From Bacteroidales bacterium (lineage in GTDB: Bacteria; Bacteroidota; Bacteroidia; Bacteroidales; WCHB1-69), in assembly GCA_017549765.1 (NCBI GenBank), contig JAFYNM010000033.1:1-64000 (forward strand): a stretch of 64,000 nucleotides of DNA, given 5' to 3'. Below are positions 9,223 through 18,099 of this stretch, in pieces. Every line of letters begins with the position of its first letter. The first letter of the stretch is position 1. Below the pieces are notes generated by a model that saw only the letters and a program-made list of their open reading frames with translations, did not search any database and was not told the origin of the DNA. The position numbers and the translations under genes were made by a program.

Positions 9223-11484
9223 TTATATCCGCTCCACCTTCTCAATCTGATCGATGGCTTTCAACTTGTCAATCAGATTGGTGAGGGCACGCACACTCTG
9301 GATGTAGAGCATCATCGTGCCGGTGAACACATTGTTTTTACTCTCTATATTGAGCAAACGGATGTTAAGGTCCATCTGGGAGGAGACCACATCCACAATC
9401 TCCTTGATCATGCCCTTGCGGTCGAAACCCGAGATCCGGATGCCGGACAAAAAGGCGATATTCTGTCCCTTGCGCCACTTGGTCTTGATGATACGGTTAC
9501 CGAACTTGGACATCTGCTCAATGGCGTGCCTGCAGCTGGTCTGGTGGATGACAATCCTGTTGTCAGCCACCTGGAAACCCACCACCTGGTCGCCTGGCAA
9601 GGGATTGCAGCAGTCGGCCAGCACATACTTGATCTGCTCGTAGTCGTCGTCCAGCATGAAGACGTTCGGAGTCTCGGTGAGCTGCTCTTCTATCAGCTGG
9701 TCCAGCGACTTGTTGGCAATCTCCTCGGAGACTTTCTTCTGAAACTCCGCCATCTCCTTGGGGTTCTTCATGGAGAGTATCTTGGCAACTCTGTCTTTCG
9801 TGATTTTGTTGGTTACAATGTCATTCCAGAACTCCTCCTGCGATTTCTTGAGAGTCGCCGTCATGATCTTGTTAAGGTTCTCCTCATTATACTCCACCCC
9901 AAATTGGACAAAGTACTCCCGAAGGATCTGCTCCCCGGAGACGTTCATCTGTTTCTGCTCGTTGCGGAAGAAGTCGCGGATGCTGCGGCGGGCCTTGGGG
10001 GTACGCACCACCTCAAACCACTCCATCTTGGGCATCTGTTTCTTGGAGGTGATGACCTCCACCTGATCCCCATTGCGAAGCTCCTTGTCCACAGGGACAA
10101 TATTATAGTTGACTTTGGCACCAATACAATGGTCGCCAAGCTTGGTATGCAGCAGATAGGCGAAGTCAAGCACCGTAGAGCCGGCAGGCAACGTCTTCAT
10201 ATCCCCTTTGGGCGTGAAGACATATATCTCCTTCAACTCCAGGTTCAGGCGCACCTCCTTGAGGAACTCCAACGCATCGGCATCCTTGCTGTTGAGGATC
10301 TCCCGCGTCTTGGAGAGCCAGTCTTCCAACTTGTCGCTCACCTCAGTATCCGTCACGTTGGCCTCTTCATTCTCCTCTTTGTAGCGATAATGGGCAGCCA
10401 AGCCCTTCTCAGCGATCTCGTCCATCCGTTTGGAACGGATCTGCACCTCGACCCAGCGCCCAGCCTTGCTCATGGCGGTGACGTGCAACGACTGGTATCC
10501 ATTGGCCTTGGGATGCATCAGGAAGTTCCGGTCGCGGGAAGGATTGGTCTGATAGAGCAGGCACACTACCTTGTAGATGCGCCAGCAGATCTCGAACTCC
10601 GACGACTCCGGACTGTCGAAGACAAAACGCACAGCGAAGATATCGTAGATGTCGTCAAAGGGGATATTCTTCCGGATCATCTTCTGATGGATGGAATAGA
10701 TGGACTTGGTCCGGCTGGACACCTCCACTTGGATGCCCTCCTTCTCAAGTTCCTCGATGATGGGCTTCACGAAGTCCTGGATCAGTGTCTTGCGTTGCTC
10801 TTCCGTCTCTCGCAGGCGGTCGGCGATGGAATGGTACTCCGTCGGGTTGGTATAGCGCATGGCATAATCCTCGAGTTCGCTCTTGATGCTGTAAAGACCT
10901 AATCTATGGGCAAAAGGCACATAGAAAAAGGATGTCTCTGAAGCAATCTTCAGTTGTTTCTCGGGCGGCATCGACTCCAGGGTACGCATGTTGTGGAGCC
11001 GGTCGGCCAGCTTGATCAAGATGACACGCACATCCTTCAGCATCGAGAGAAAGATCTTCTTGTAGTTCTCTGCCTGCAGGGAGATGTTCTTGTTGTCGAT
11101 GACCAAGTCGCTGATCTTGGTCAGCCCGTCGATAATCTCCGCCACGGTGTCGCCGAATATCTCGCGCAGATCATCCAACGTGTACTCGGTATCCTCCACC
11201 ACATCGTGCAGCAAGGCGCACACCACCGAGGTGGTGCCAAGGTTCATCTCCTTACAGCAGATCATGGCCACGGCGATGGGATGGTAGATATAGGGTTCGC
11301 CACTCTTACGGCGCACGCCATTGTGGGCGTTGGTGGCCAACACGAAAGCTTTGCGGATCAGTTTTCGGTCGGCCGGCGTGGTGCGATGATAGACCACCTC
11401 CAACAACTCGTAATACTTTCGGACGATGGTCTTGTTCTCCAACGCCTCGTTAGGAATGTATGTGGTAGAACTGTCTTGACTCAT
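9223..11484 (-). CDS. rel: Bifunctional (p)ppGpp synthetase/hydrolase (RelA/SpoT family)
   Basis: A 753-residue long RSH enzyme that makes and degrades the stringent-response alarmone (p)ppGpp. The HD hydrolase domain is intact, with H54, H68 and HDVVEDT (about 93-99) plus DRLHNMRT. The synthetase domain carries the GYQSLHVT signature, followed by TGS (EIYVFTPKGDMKTLPAG), a Cys-containing linker (DCCNPLPGDQ) and a C-terminal ACT domain. Both catalytic halves look functional, as expected when a Bacteroidales genome has one long Rel. It sits 30 bases after the subtilase stop and 34 bases before the capD-like start on the same strand, so co-transcription is likely. Confidence 0.96.
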   Translation of the reverse strand: MSQDSSTTYIPNEALENKTIVRKYYELLEVVYHRTTPADRKLIRKAFVLATNAHNGVRRKSGEPYIYHPIAVAMICCKEMNLGTTSVVCALLHDVVEDTEYTLDDLREIFGDTVAEIIDGLTKISDLVIDNKNISLQAENYKKIFLSMLKDVRVILIKLADRLHNMRTLESMPPEKQLKIASETSFFYVPFAHRLGLYSIKSELEDYAMRYTNPTEYHSIADRLRETEEQRKTLIQDFVKPIIEELEKEGIQVEVSSRTKSIYSIHQKMIRKNIPFDDIYDIFAVRFVFDSPESSEFEICWRIYKVVCLLYQTNPSRDRNFLMHPKANGYQSLHVTAMSKAGRWVEVQIRSKRMDEIAEKGLAAHYRYKEENEEANVTDTEVSDKLEDWLSKTREILNSKDADALEFLKEVRLNLELKEIYVFTPKGDMKTLPAGSTVLDFAYLLHTKLGDHCIGAKVNYNIVPVDKELRNGDQVEVITSKKQMPKMEWFEVVRTPKARRSIRDFFRNEQKQMNVSGEQILREYFVQFGVEYNEENLNKIMTATLKKSQEEFWNDIVTNKITKDRVAKILSMKNPKEMAEFQKKVSEEIANKSLDQLIEEQLTETPNVFMLDDDYEQIKYVLADCCNPLPGDQVVGFQVADNRIVIHQTSCRHAIEQMSKFGNRIIKTKWRKGQNIAFLSGIRISGFDRKGMIKEIVDVVSSQMDLNIRLLNIESKNNVFTGTMMLYIQSVRALTNLIDKLKAIDQIEKVERI

Positions 11485-11514
11485 AGTATCAATGGTTCGA
11501 GAAAAAGAGTATTG

Positions 11515-13422
11515 CTATCTGACAATCAGTTTTTTAGAGATTACTTGACGATGGTCTTCTATACGCAGGATATAGCATCCCGGCGTAAGATGGGCGATGT
11601 CGAGGCGGGTTACGCCCGGAGTGATGGTCTGCTGCAGGACTGCGCGTCCTGAGAGGTCATAGACCACACAAGGCACCGCCGACTCGTTGGTGTTGGCAGT
11701 CACGTAGGCCTCCCCGGTGGCGGGGTTGGGATAGACGGTATATTCTCCTGCTTCGGGGGCGGTATGTTGTTCCACGCCCACCGTGTTGAGTGCAAGGAGC
11801 ACAGCCGCATGGGCGTCCACCTTGCCATGACCGAAGCGCAGCTCCCCTGCCGACTCGGTAAAGCTGTCCTGATAGGCTGTCTGTCCGACGATGTCCATCA
11901 CCTGTGCCGGAGAGAGATAAGGGTTGGCCTGCAGTATCAGGGCACAGACGCCGGCCACAAAGGGACCCGACATGGATGTGCCGGAGAGGGAGACGAAACG
12001 ATAAGTGCGGCCGTTGAAGGTGATGGTTTTCGCGTAGGTTCCCGTGTATGTGCTCGTAAAAGAAGAGAGCGCAGAGACCACGTTCTTGCCGGGAGCGGAG
12101 ACCATCGGCTTCATCGACATGGTGAATCCGGGGCCTGAGCTGGAGAAATCGGCGATACCGCCCCCGATGCTATAGCCCGCGTTGTTGGTATAGCGCGACT
12201 GATGGGCTGCCACGGTGATGACTTGCTCGATGTTGGACGGCGTGCTCACGGCATACAGCCTGTCGCCGGCGACGGAGTTGGTCCATTGGGGTATGGCACT
12301 AAAAGCACCACCCCAGTTGCCCCATGCCTTGGTCAGCTCGGCCAGATTCCAGGCGTGGAAGACGCCCGCCTCGGCAGTAAAACCGATGGCATACTGGAAA
12401 TGGGAGTTCTTCTTGACACGCAAACGCACATTCGGGGCATGGTTGTATGGGTTGGTGGAGACCACCTCATAGTTGAAGACCACCGTGTCGCCGTCGATGA
12501 CGAACACCGAGTCAACGTAGGTGTCCTGTTGGGTAGAGACAAACGGTGTAGAGGCCACCACCTGATAACTGCTGTTCATCACCAACAGCTGGAAAGCGAA
12601 GGGTATGTTGACAGTATTAGGGGCATTGGTGATATTGTCGTAGTTGGTCATGCTGATAGAGGCTCCCCAGTAGGCACCGGAAACGCCAGGGAAATTAAAG
12701 CGGCTATAGACCGTGTCGCGTTGGGTAAAGACCTTGCTGAGATGGAAGTTGACATCACCGTTGTTGCCGGCGGAAGAGACGAAGACCACACCCAGGTCGG
12801 TGAGGCGCTCCACCTCGTCGGCGAGCATGCCCGTGCCATCCATATTGTCCATGTAATAGACGCCCCAGCTCATGCTGATGACGAGACGCTTGCCCTCTTG
12901 CTGGGCCACATCGTACATCCAGCGCCAGGCATCGATGACGCATTGCACGCTGTTGAGGTTGATGGTGCAGAACAGCAGGTTTGCCTCAAAGGCCACGCCG
13001 CGGTACTCGGTGCCGGCACCAGCGCCCGCCGCGATGGAGGCACAATGGGTACCGTGATAGGCAAAGTCGTAGTCGTTGGCCGTGTCACACTGTGCCGTCA
13101 GCAACTCCTCCGGCCCCACATACTCGGTGCCATAAGTGAATCCCGCAGGAGCAGGACCCGACATCTTATACTGATCCCATGCCCGCAAGACACGGTAGCT
13201 GACCATGTTGGTGTCGTAAAAAACCGGATGGGTGTAGTCGAAACCCCAGTCGGTGACCCCGATGATCACCCCGTCACCCGTGAACCCACGAGGCAGGCCA
13301 ATGGCATTCCACACACTGTCCACTCGCCCGTCAGGCACGGCATGATGCAGCCACATCTGGCCAAAAGCCATCTGGAGCGTGAGGATCAATGCAAGGGTAG
13401 TCGTAATTCTTTTCATACTCAT
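11515..13422 (-). CDS. Secreted S8 (subtilisin-like) serine peptidase with T9SS sorting domain
   Basis: A 635-residue secreted protease. The signal peptide is about residues 1-21 (alternative ATG two codons in, at 13416). The subtilase triad is visible as D58 in GVTDWGFD, H123 in YHGTHCAS and Ser in SLSGTSMSGPFVAG (around 485). A long insert, probably an inhibitor-like or beta domain, lies between His and Ser. The last ~75 residues form a T9SS type A sorting domain (YTVYPNPATGEA ... LSGRAVLQ ... GCYILRI ... KKLIVR), so export by the Por machinery and surface anchoring or release are expected. It lies 14 bases after the dnaX tail frame and 30 before rel, an odd position for a secreted protease among housekeeping genes. 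Confidence 0.93.
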   Translation of the reverse strand: MSMKRITTTLALILTLQMAFGQMWLHHAVPDGRVDSVWNAIGLPRGFTGDGVIIGVTDWGFDYTHPVFYDTNMVSYRVLRAWDQYKMSGPAPAGFTYGTEYVGPEELLTAQCDTANDYDFAYHGTHCASIAAGAGAGTEYRGVAFEANLLFCTINLNSVQCVIDAWRWMYDVAQQEGKRLVISMSWGVYYMDNMDGTGMLADEVERLTDLGVVFVSSAGNNGDVNFHLSKVFTQRDTVYSRFNFPGVSGAYWGASISMTNYDNITNAPNTVNIPFAFQLLVMNSSYQVVASTPFVSTQQDTYVDSVFVIDGDTVVFNYEVVSTNPYNHAPNVRLRVKKNSHFQYAIGFTAEAGVFHAWNLAELTKAWGNWGGAFSAIPQWTNSVAGDRLYAVSTPSNIEQVITVAAHQSRYTNNAGYSIGGGIADFSSSGPGFTMSMKPMVSAPGKNVVSALSSFTSTYTGTYAKTITFNGRTYRFVSLSGTSMSGPFVAGVCALILQANPYLSPAQVMDIVGQTAYQDSFTESAGELRFGHGKVDAHAAVLLALNTVGVEQHTAPEAGEYTVYPNPATGEAYVTANTNESAVPCVVYDLSGRAVLQQTITPGVTRLDIAHLTPGCYILRIEDHRQVISKKLIVR

Positions 13423-13436
13423 ATTTTTTGTGATGA

Positions 13437-14120
13437 TTAATATTTCATTCTGAATTTCAAGATATCCAAAAACTCCAACAACTCCGGATTCTGCTCCTTC
13501 ATACGCTGGAACTGCTCCTCAGAGGTGAGGATGGCCGTCTCCGTCACTTTGTCCTCGTTCAGCACAATCTCAAAGTCGTCCACATTCATCTTAAAATGGT
13601 TGCGCCAGTACTCCAGCACCGCCCGTTTGCGCTGACGAAGCTCCTCTTCCTGGATGCTGTTGGAGACCTCCACCTTGAGAACGTCCTGCTCGTAGGTCGG
13701 CACTGTCTTCTTCAGCGAGTAATAGAGCATGGGCAGGTTCTTGAAGATGGCCTCCACCACCTCGTCCCAGTTCGACTCCAAGGTCTCTTCCTTCTCAGGC
13801 TCCGGCTCGGCGGCAGGTGATGACGCCTCAGGTTCTGGCACTTCGGAATGCTGCTCGGTGGCAACCGATGCCGGCGAAGGTCCAGGGGCGCTCCCCTGCT
13901 CCACATGACCCACCGTCAACGGACGGGACACTAGGTCCTTGATGGAGGGCATCTGCTTCACCGCGGGATATCCCGGGAAGCTGAAAGAGGCTTGCGACAT
14001 CTTCGGGGCGATGGATGGCGTCGTGGCAGTCTGTGATGCTGCCTCAGCGTTCGACGCTACACTTTCTGGGTTATTTTCGCTCCTGCGATTGCCTGACTTT
14101 TTTATAGACGTAATTAGCAT
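13437..14120 (-). CDS. DnaX tau-like C-terminal domain in a shifted frame
   Basis: A 227-codon frame overlapping the 3' end of dnaX by 50 bases in the +1 frame. After a Ser/Pro/Glu/Ala-rich linker (about residues 8-115) comes a compact domain: NWDEVVEAIFKNLPMLYYSL, then VPTYEQDVLKVEVSN, ending EEQFQRMKEQNPELLEFLDI. In pattern and position this resembles the C-terminal part of Bacteroidetes DnaX (tau domains IV-V). I therefore read it as the missing dnaX tail rather than an independent gene. It could be reached by frameshift or slippage at the A6 run (14103-14098), or start at its own ATG at 14120, which directly follows an in-frame TAA. A sequencing or assembly indel is the alternative. Confidence 0.75.
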   Translation of the reverse strand: MLITSIKKSGNRRSENNPESVASNAEAASQTATTPSIAPKMSQASFSFPGYPAVKQMPSIKDLVSRPLTVGHVEQGSAPGPSPASVATEQHSEVPEPEASSPAAEPEPEKEETLESNWDEVVEAIFKNLPMLYYSLKKTVPTYEQDVLKVEVSNSIQEEELRQRKRAVLEYWRNHFKMNVDDFEIVLNEDKVTETAILTSEEQFQRMKEQNPELLEFLDILKFRMKY

Positions 14121-15198
14121 TTATCTGCATCAGACAGAGTTCTATCGTCAACCGCTTGTTGTTGGCCTCTTTATAGTTGAGATCACACTGGTTGGTCAGC
14201 TCCAGAGCCCGGATCAGCAGGGTGCGGTCACAACGCCGCGCCTGATCCTGCATCCGTGCCTTGACAACATCCGACATCTCCAACAAAGGCAAGGTGGCAG
14301 GGTTCATCGACATCAGCAGATTGCGGAAATGGCTGGAGAGCCCCGACACGAACTTCTGACCATCGAAGCCTTTGGCCAGGATATCGTCCAAAAGCAACAG
14401 GGCATCGGACACATTGTCGCTGAAGATGAAGTCGGTGATACGGAAATAGTTTTCCTGATCCAACACATTCAGATGGGCCGCAGTATTCTGGTAGGTCAGT
14501 TCCCGACCCACGGAGGTCACCAGCTGGTCGAAAATGGAGAGCGCGTCACGAAGAGCACCGTCGGCCTTGGCCGCAATAAGACGAAGCGCGTCCTCCTGCG
14601 CGTTGATCTGCTCCTGCGAGGCCACATACTGCAGATGCTTCACGATGTCCTGGTCGGTGATCCGTTTGAAGTCATACACCTGACAACGCGACAGGATCGT
14701 GGGCAGAATCTTGTGCTTCTCGGTAGTCGCCATAATGAACTTGACAAACGCCGGGGGTTCCTCCAAAGTCTTTAGGAATGCATTGAAGGCACTCTGGGAG
14801 AGCATGTGGACCTCATCGATGATATAGACTTTGTAAGGACCGTCTTGCGGCGGGATGCGGACCTGGTCCACCAACATGCGCATGTCATCCACGGAATTCT
14901 TGGAGGCGGCATCCAGCTCAAACACATTGAAAAGGGTGGATTCATTAAAAGAGCGGCAGGAGGGGCACTCGTTGCATGGCTCTCCCTCCGCTGTCAGATG
15001 CTGGCAGTTCAGCGCTTTTGCCAGGATACGCGCGCAGGTGGTTTTACCCACGCCACGAGGTCCGCAAAAGAGAAAAGCCTGCGCCACCTGATTGGTCTTG
15101 AGCGCATTCTTCAACGTGTCCGTAATGGCCTCCTGACCTACCACAGAGTGAAAGTTGGAGGGTCTGTATTTACGTGCCGAGACGATAAAATTATCCAT
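14071..15198 (-). CDS. dnaX: DNA polymerase III clamp-loader subunit DnaX, gamma-length frame
   Basis: A 375-residue AAA+ clamp-loader ATPase that loads the beta clamp. Visible features are the P-loop GPRGVGKTT (about 46-54), four zinc-ligand cysteines (C64, C77, CPSC), the Walker B IIDEVHML and the sensor/Arg-finger LSRCQVYDF. The collar domain ends near IELCLMQINANYVYKK. The frame stops at 14071, just after domain III, whereas Bacteroidetes DnaX is normally around 600 residues. The remainder is in the overlapping downstream frame. The start MDNFIVSARKYRP is typical. A -7 box lies at 15232-15224, shared intergenically with divergent ftsY. Confidence 0.93.
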   Translation of the reverse strand: MDNFIVSARKYRPSNFHSVVGQEAITDTLKNALKTNQVAQAFLFCGPRGVGKTTCARILAKALNCQHLTAEGEPCNECPSCRSFNESTLFNVFELDAASKNSVDDMRMLVDQVRIPPQDGPYKVYIIDEVHMLSQSAFNAFLKTLEEPPAFVKFIMATTEKHKILPTILSRCQVYDFKRITDQDIVKHLQYVASQEQINAQEDALRLIAAKADGALRDALSIFDQLVTSVGRELTYQNTAAHLNVLDQENYFRITDFIFSDNVSDALLLLDDILAKGFDGQKFVSGLSSHFRNLLMSMNPATLPLLEMSDVVKARMQDQARRCDRTLLIRALELTNQCDLNYKEANNKRLTIELCLMQINANYVYKKVRQSQERK

Positions 15199-15223
15199 AT
15201 TCTGTCTATATTATTTTAAGGCT

Positions 15224-15232
15224 GCAAATATA
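15224..15232 (-). promoter_or_regulatory. Bacteroidetes -7 box for dnaX
   Basis: On the minus strand this reads TATATTTGC, a full match to TAnnTTTGC, 26 bases before the dnaX ATG. No clear -33 TTTG is seen. Confidence 0.55.
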
Positions 15233-15244
15233 AAATTTTTTCAC

Positions 15245-15253
15245 TACCTTTGC
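15245..15253 (+). promoter_or_regulatory. Bacteroidetes -7 box for ftsY
   Basis: TACCTTTGC matches TAnnTTTGC and lies 25 bases before the ftsY ATG at 15278, back to back with the dnaX box. Confidence 0.55.
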
Positions 15254-15277
15254 CGCCGCATTTTTAAATCAAATACC

Positions 15278-16237
15278 ATGGGTTTCTTTTCCATATTTTC
15301 CAAAGAGAAAAAGAAAGAGTTGGACGACGGATTACAAAAATCCAAAGAGAATTTTTTCGCCAAACTGGCCAAGACCGTCGTCGGCAAATCCAAAGTGGAC
15401 GATGATGTGCTGGACCGTCTGGAAGAGGTCCTGGCCACTTCCGACGTGGGCGTCACGACCACCTTGCAGATCATTGAACGTATCGAGCAGCGTGTCCAAC
15501 GCGACAAATACATAGGCACCGAACAGTTGAACGCCATCCTCAAGGAGGAGATCGTAGGACTTCTGTTGGAGAATGACATTGAGAAAGTCAATGACTTTGT
15601 CATCCCGGAACAGGAGGGGCCCTACGTCATCTTGGTGGTGGGCGTCAACGGTGTGGGCAAGACCACCACGATTGGCAAGTTGGCGCATCAGTTTAAGAAG
15701 AAAGGATATTCTGTGATGCTTGGGGCTGCCGACACCTTCCGTGCGGCTGCCATCGAGCAGTTGGAGGAATGGGCCCGACGGGCGGATGTGCCCATTGTGA
15801 CACAGCAGATGGGCTCCGACCCCGCCGCCGTGGCCTACGACACCGTGGCCTCCGCCCTCTCCCGCAAGAGCGATGTGGTCATCATCGACACCGCCGGTCG
15901 TCTGCACAACAAGACCAACCTCATGAACGAGCTGGTCAAAATCAAGAACGTCATCCGCAAGCTGGTGCCCAGCGGGCCACATGAGATTTTGCTCGTGCTG
16001 GACGCCTCCACCGGTCAGAACGCCTTCGAACAGGCCAAACAATTCAGCGCCGCCACGGAGGTCAACGCCCTGGCCATCACCAAACTCGACGGCACCGCAA
16101 AAGGCGGTGTGGTCATCGGCATCTCCAACCAGTTCCAGATCCCCATCAAATACATCGGCATCGGAGAAGGCATCGACCAACTGCAGGTCTTCAACCGCGC
16201 CGAGTTTGTGGACTCCCTCTTCCCCGACAACTGGTAA
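15278..16237 (+). CDS. ftsY: Signal recognition particle receptor FtsY
   Basis: A 319-residue SRP receptor GTPase that docks Ffh-ribosome complexes at the inner membrane for co-translational insertion. The short N-terminal helix is KEKKKELDDG, with little of the acidic A domain found in E. coli. The NG domain shows GVNGVGKTTTIGKLA (G1), DTFRAAA, DTAGR and TKLDGTAKGG, and the C-terminus ends in IGEGIDQLQVF...FVDSLF. An in-frame upstream ATG at 15155 was rejected because it lies within divergent dnaX and upstream of the promoter; MGFFSIFSK at 15278 is the natural start. ispH follows after 6 bases. Confidence 0.96.
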   Translation: MGFFSIFSKEKKKELDDGLQKSKENFFAKLAKTVVGKSKVDDDVLDRLEEVLATSDVGVTTTLQIIERIEQRVQRDKYIGTEQLNAILKEEIVGLLLENDIEKVNDFVIPEQEGPYVILVVGVNGVGKTTTIGKLAHQFKKKGYSVMLGAADTFRAAAIEQLEEWARRADVPIVTQQMGSDPAAVAYDTVASALSRKSDVVIIDTAGRLHNKTNLMNELVKIKNVIRKLVPSGPHEILLVLDASTGQNAFEQAKQFSAATEVNALAITKLDGTAKGGVVIGISNQFQIPIKYIGIGEGIDQLQVFNRAEFVDSLFPDNW

Positions 16238-16243
16238 TATCCG

Positions 16244-17134
16244 ATGCGCATCACCATTGACGACCATTCGGGTTTCTGCTTCGGCGTGATCCACGCCATA
16301 GAGACAGCGGAACGCTATCTCCAAGACCATGACACCCTCTATTGTCTGGGAGATCTGGTCCACAACAACGAAGAGGTCGCCCGTCTGAAAGGCATCGGCC
16401 TGCGCGTCATCACCCATGAGCAGTTCAAACTCTTGCATGACACCACCGTCCTCATCCGCGCCCACGGGGAACCACCCAGCACCTACGACATCGCCCGCCA
16501 GAACCACATCACCCTTATCGACGCCACCTGCCCCGTAGTGCTCAGACTACAGCAGAGCATTTTCGATTTCCACCACAACCACCAGCACCAAGAGTGCCAA
16601 ATCCTCATTTTCGGAAAAAAAGGACATGCGGAAGTCATCGGCTTGCTGGGACAGGTCGATGGGCAAGGTCTTGTCATCTCCTCTGAAGAAGAGCTGGACC
16701 GCATTGACTATACCCGTCCGGCCATGCTCTACTCCCAGACCACCCAGGAGCTGGAGCAGTATTATCGGCTCATACAAGCCATCCAGGATCGCTACGAGGC
16801 ATCTGGCAATGGAGCGCTTTTCCTATACAAGGACACCATCTGCCGCAAGGTTGCCCTCCGCGCCGAACAAACCGCCGAGTTCGCCCGACAACATGATACA
16901 ATCCTTTTCGTCTCCGACGAGAAAAGCTCCAACGGACTGTACCTCTTCAACATCTGTAAAAAGCATAACCCCAACAGCCATTTCATCACCCGAGCCGAGC
17001 AGGTGCTCGACCTTCCGCTATCACTAGCCGAATCCGTCGGCATCTGTGGTGCCACCTCCACACCCCGCTGGCTGATGGAAGAATGCGCAAAACGCTGTCA
17101 GGAATCTGCATCCGAGGAGAATTTCTCCTTGTAG
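16244..17134 (+). CDS. ispH: 4-hydroxy-3-methylbut-2-enyl diphosphate reductase
   Basis: A 296-residue IspH/LytB enzyme, the last step of the MEP pathway, converting HMBPP to IPP and DMAPP. The three cysteines for the iron-sulfur cluster are visible in SGFCFGV (near 13), DATCPVV and ICGATSTP. The substrate-binding motifs IRAHGEP and TQTTQEL are also present, and length is typical of the Bacteroidetes type. It lies 6 bases downstream of ftsY and probably shares its transcript, and it converges on the nuclease-like gene at 17155. Confidence 0.95.
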   Translation: MRITIDDHSGFCFGVIHAIETAERYLQDHDTLYCLGDLVHNNEEVARLKGIGLRVITHEQFKLLHDTTVLIRAHGEPPSTYDIARQNHITLIDATCPVVLRLQQSIFDFHHNHQHQECQILIFGKKGHAEVIGLLGQVDGQGLVISSEEELDRIDYTRPAMLYSQTTQELEQYYRLIQAIQDRYEASGNGALFLYKDTICRKVALRAEQTAEFARQHDTILFVSDEKSSNGLYLFNICKKHNPNSHFITRAEQVLDLPLSLAESVGICGATSTPRWLMEECAKRCQESASEENFSL

Positions 17135-17154
17135 TGCCACCCGTGGACACTCTT

Positions 17155-17877
17155 TCAAAACTGCTTCCGCTGATTCGGCTTGTCCAAAGAAAACATCCCA
17201 TCGCCAGACGGATGCAATACATAAAATCCTTGTCGCCGCGCATAGACATCAGAACCATTGGCAAACCGCAAGGCTGCCATCGCCACATATACCTTCTTGT
17301 CAGCAAATTCCCGGAACAGTGTTTTGAAGTTCTTCATCTGCTTGAGAAAGTGGTCCACATCCTTTTTATAACAGGCAGTTTTCACTTCCACAGCCACCAC
17401 TTCTGTTGTATTACAATAGATGATGTCCACTTCAATCTCATCTCCGCTTCTTCTGACATGACGAGGGCCTTCATACAGATGATCCACTTTAACGCCTTCT
17501 GCTATAAACAATTTCAGCGCGGATGGTTTGCACAGTTCCTCCACCATCCTACCCCACTCCGAAGAAAGACTACCATACCGTTTGTCTGTCTCCCGCATCT
17601 GCTCGAAAGTCTTCTCTTGTGAGATTCGCAGCTCTGCCATGGAGGCAGTCGTCTCTGAAACCTTCCGCGACATCTCTTGTACCAGACGGCGTGTTTCTTG
17701 CAACTGGAGGTCCGTCTCCCGCATCTGACGATCTGTCTCCCGCATCTGGCGGTCTGTCTCTTTTCTTTCCTCTTCGATGCTTTTCATCAGCAGGACATTC
17801 TCCTTCATCAATTCTCTCGTATGGCGAAGAGATTCCAGATGGGCTTCCCAATCAAAATTCATTACTTTGTTTTCCAT
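17155..17877 (-). CDS. Coiled-coil plus PD-(D/E)XK nuclease-like protein (DUF3782 type)
   Basis: A 240-residue protein. The N-terminal half (about 35-90) is a coiled coil with near-exact heptads ETDRQMR/ETDLQLQ, encoded by a 21-bp tandem repeat. The C-terminal half resembles PD-(D/E)XK nuclease folds: RSGDEIEVDIIY, then VVAVEVKTA, giving the D...E-x-K core. This architecture matches the DUF3782 group common in Bacteroidetes and cyanobacteria, whose role is unproven. Nuclease activity is inferred only from the motif. An alternative start is MNFDWE at 17862. It has its own -7 box (17920-17912) and converges with ispH. Confidence 0.75.
   Translation of the reverse strand: MENKVMNFDWEAHLESLRHTRELMKENVLLMKSIEEERKETDRQMRETDRQMRETDLQLQETRRLVQEMSRKVSETTASMAELRISQEKTFEQMRETDKRYGSLSSEWGRMVEELCKPSALKLFIAEGVKVDHLYEGPRHVRRSGDEIEVDIIYCNTTEVVAVEVKTACYKKDVDHFLKQMKNFKTLFREFADKKVYVAMAALRFANGSDVYARRQGFYVLHPSGDGMFSLDKPNQRKQF
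17703..17762. repeat. 21-bp in-frame tandem repeat encoding coiled-coil heptads
   Basis: GTCTCCCGCATCTG recurs at 21-bp spacing (about 17713 and 17734) with a related copy near 17588. Each period encodes one heptad (R-Q-M-R-E-T-D) of the nuclease-like protein, so copy number could change without shifting the frame. Confidence 0.7.
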
Positions 17878-17911
17878 CTTAATATTCTTTTAATATTTAA
17901 CATTTTGTGCG

Positions 17912-17920
17912 GCAAAAATA
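17912..17920 (-). promoter_or_regulatory. Bacteroidetes -7 box for the nuclease-like gene
   Basis: Minus strand TATTTTTGC, 35 bases before the ATG at 17877. Confidence 0.5.
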
Positions 17921-18011
17921 CAACAATATTTTGTAAAGTCAAGTATTGATTAACAAAATATTTATTTTATTTCTTTTTGAAAAAGGATTCATCACGGAGA
18001 GATAAATATTG

Positions 18012-18020
18012 TATTTTTGC
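18012..18020 (+). promoter_or_regulatory. Bacteroidetes -7 box for purH
   Basis: TATTTTTGC, about 80 bases before the purH ATG at 18100, implying an untranslated leader of roughly 70 bases. No purine riboswitch fold was recognised in it. Confidence 0.5.
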
Positions 18021-18099
18021 GCTTCTGCCTGTCAGCAGTCTTCCTCATTTCAAAAGAAGCTTGCAAAGTGCATTATCAGATAGTAAATACCCACATAAT

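Noticed and set aside
13437-14120. Independent hypothetical gene between dnaX and the subtilase
   Set aside because: Its C-terminal pattern, position and overlap with dnaX fit a displaced DnaX tail better than a separate gene, although a private ATG exists.
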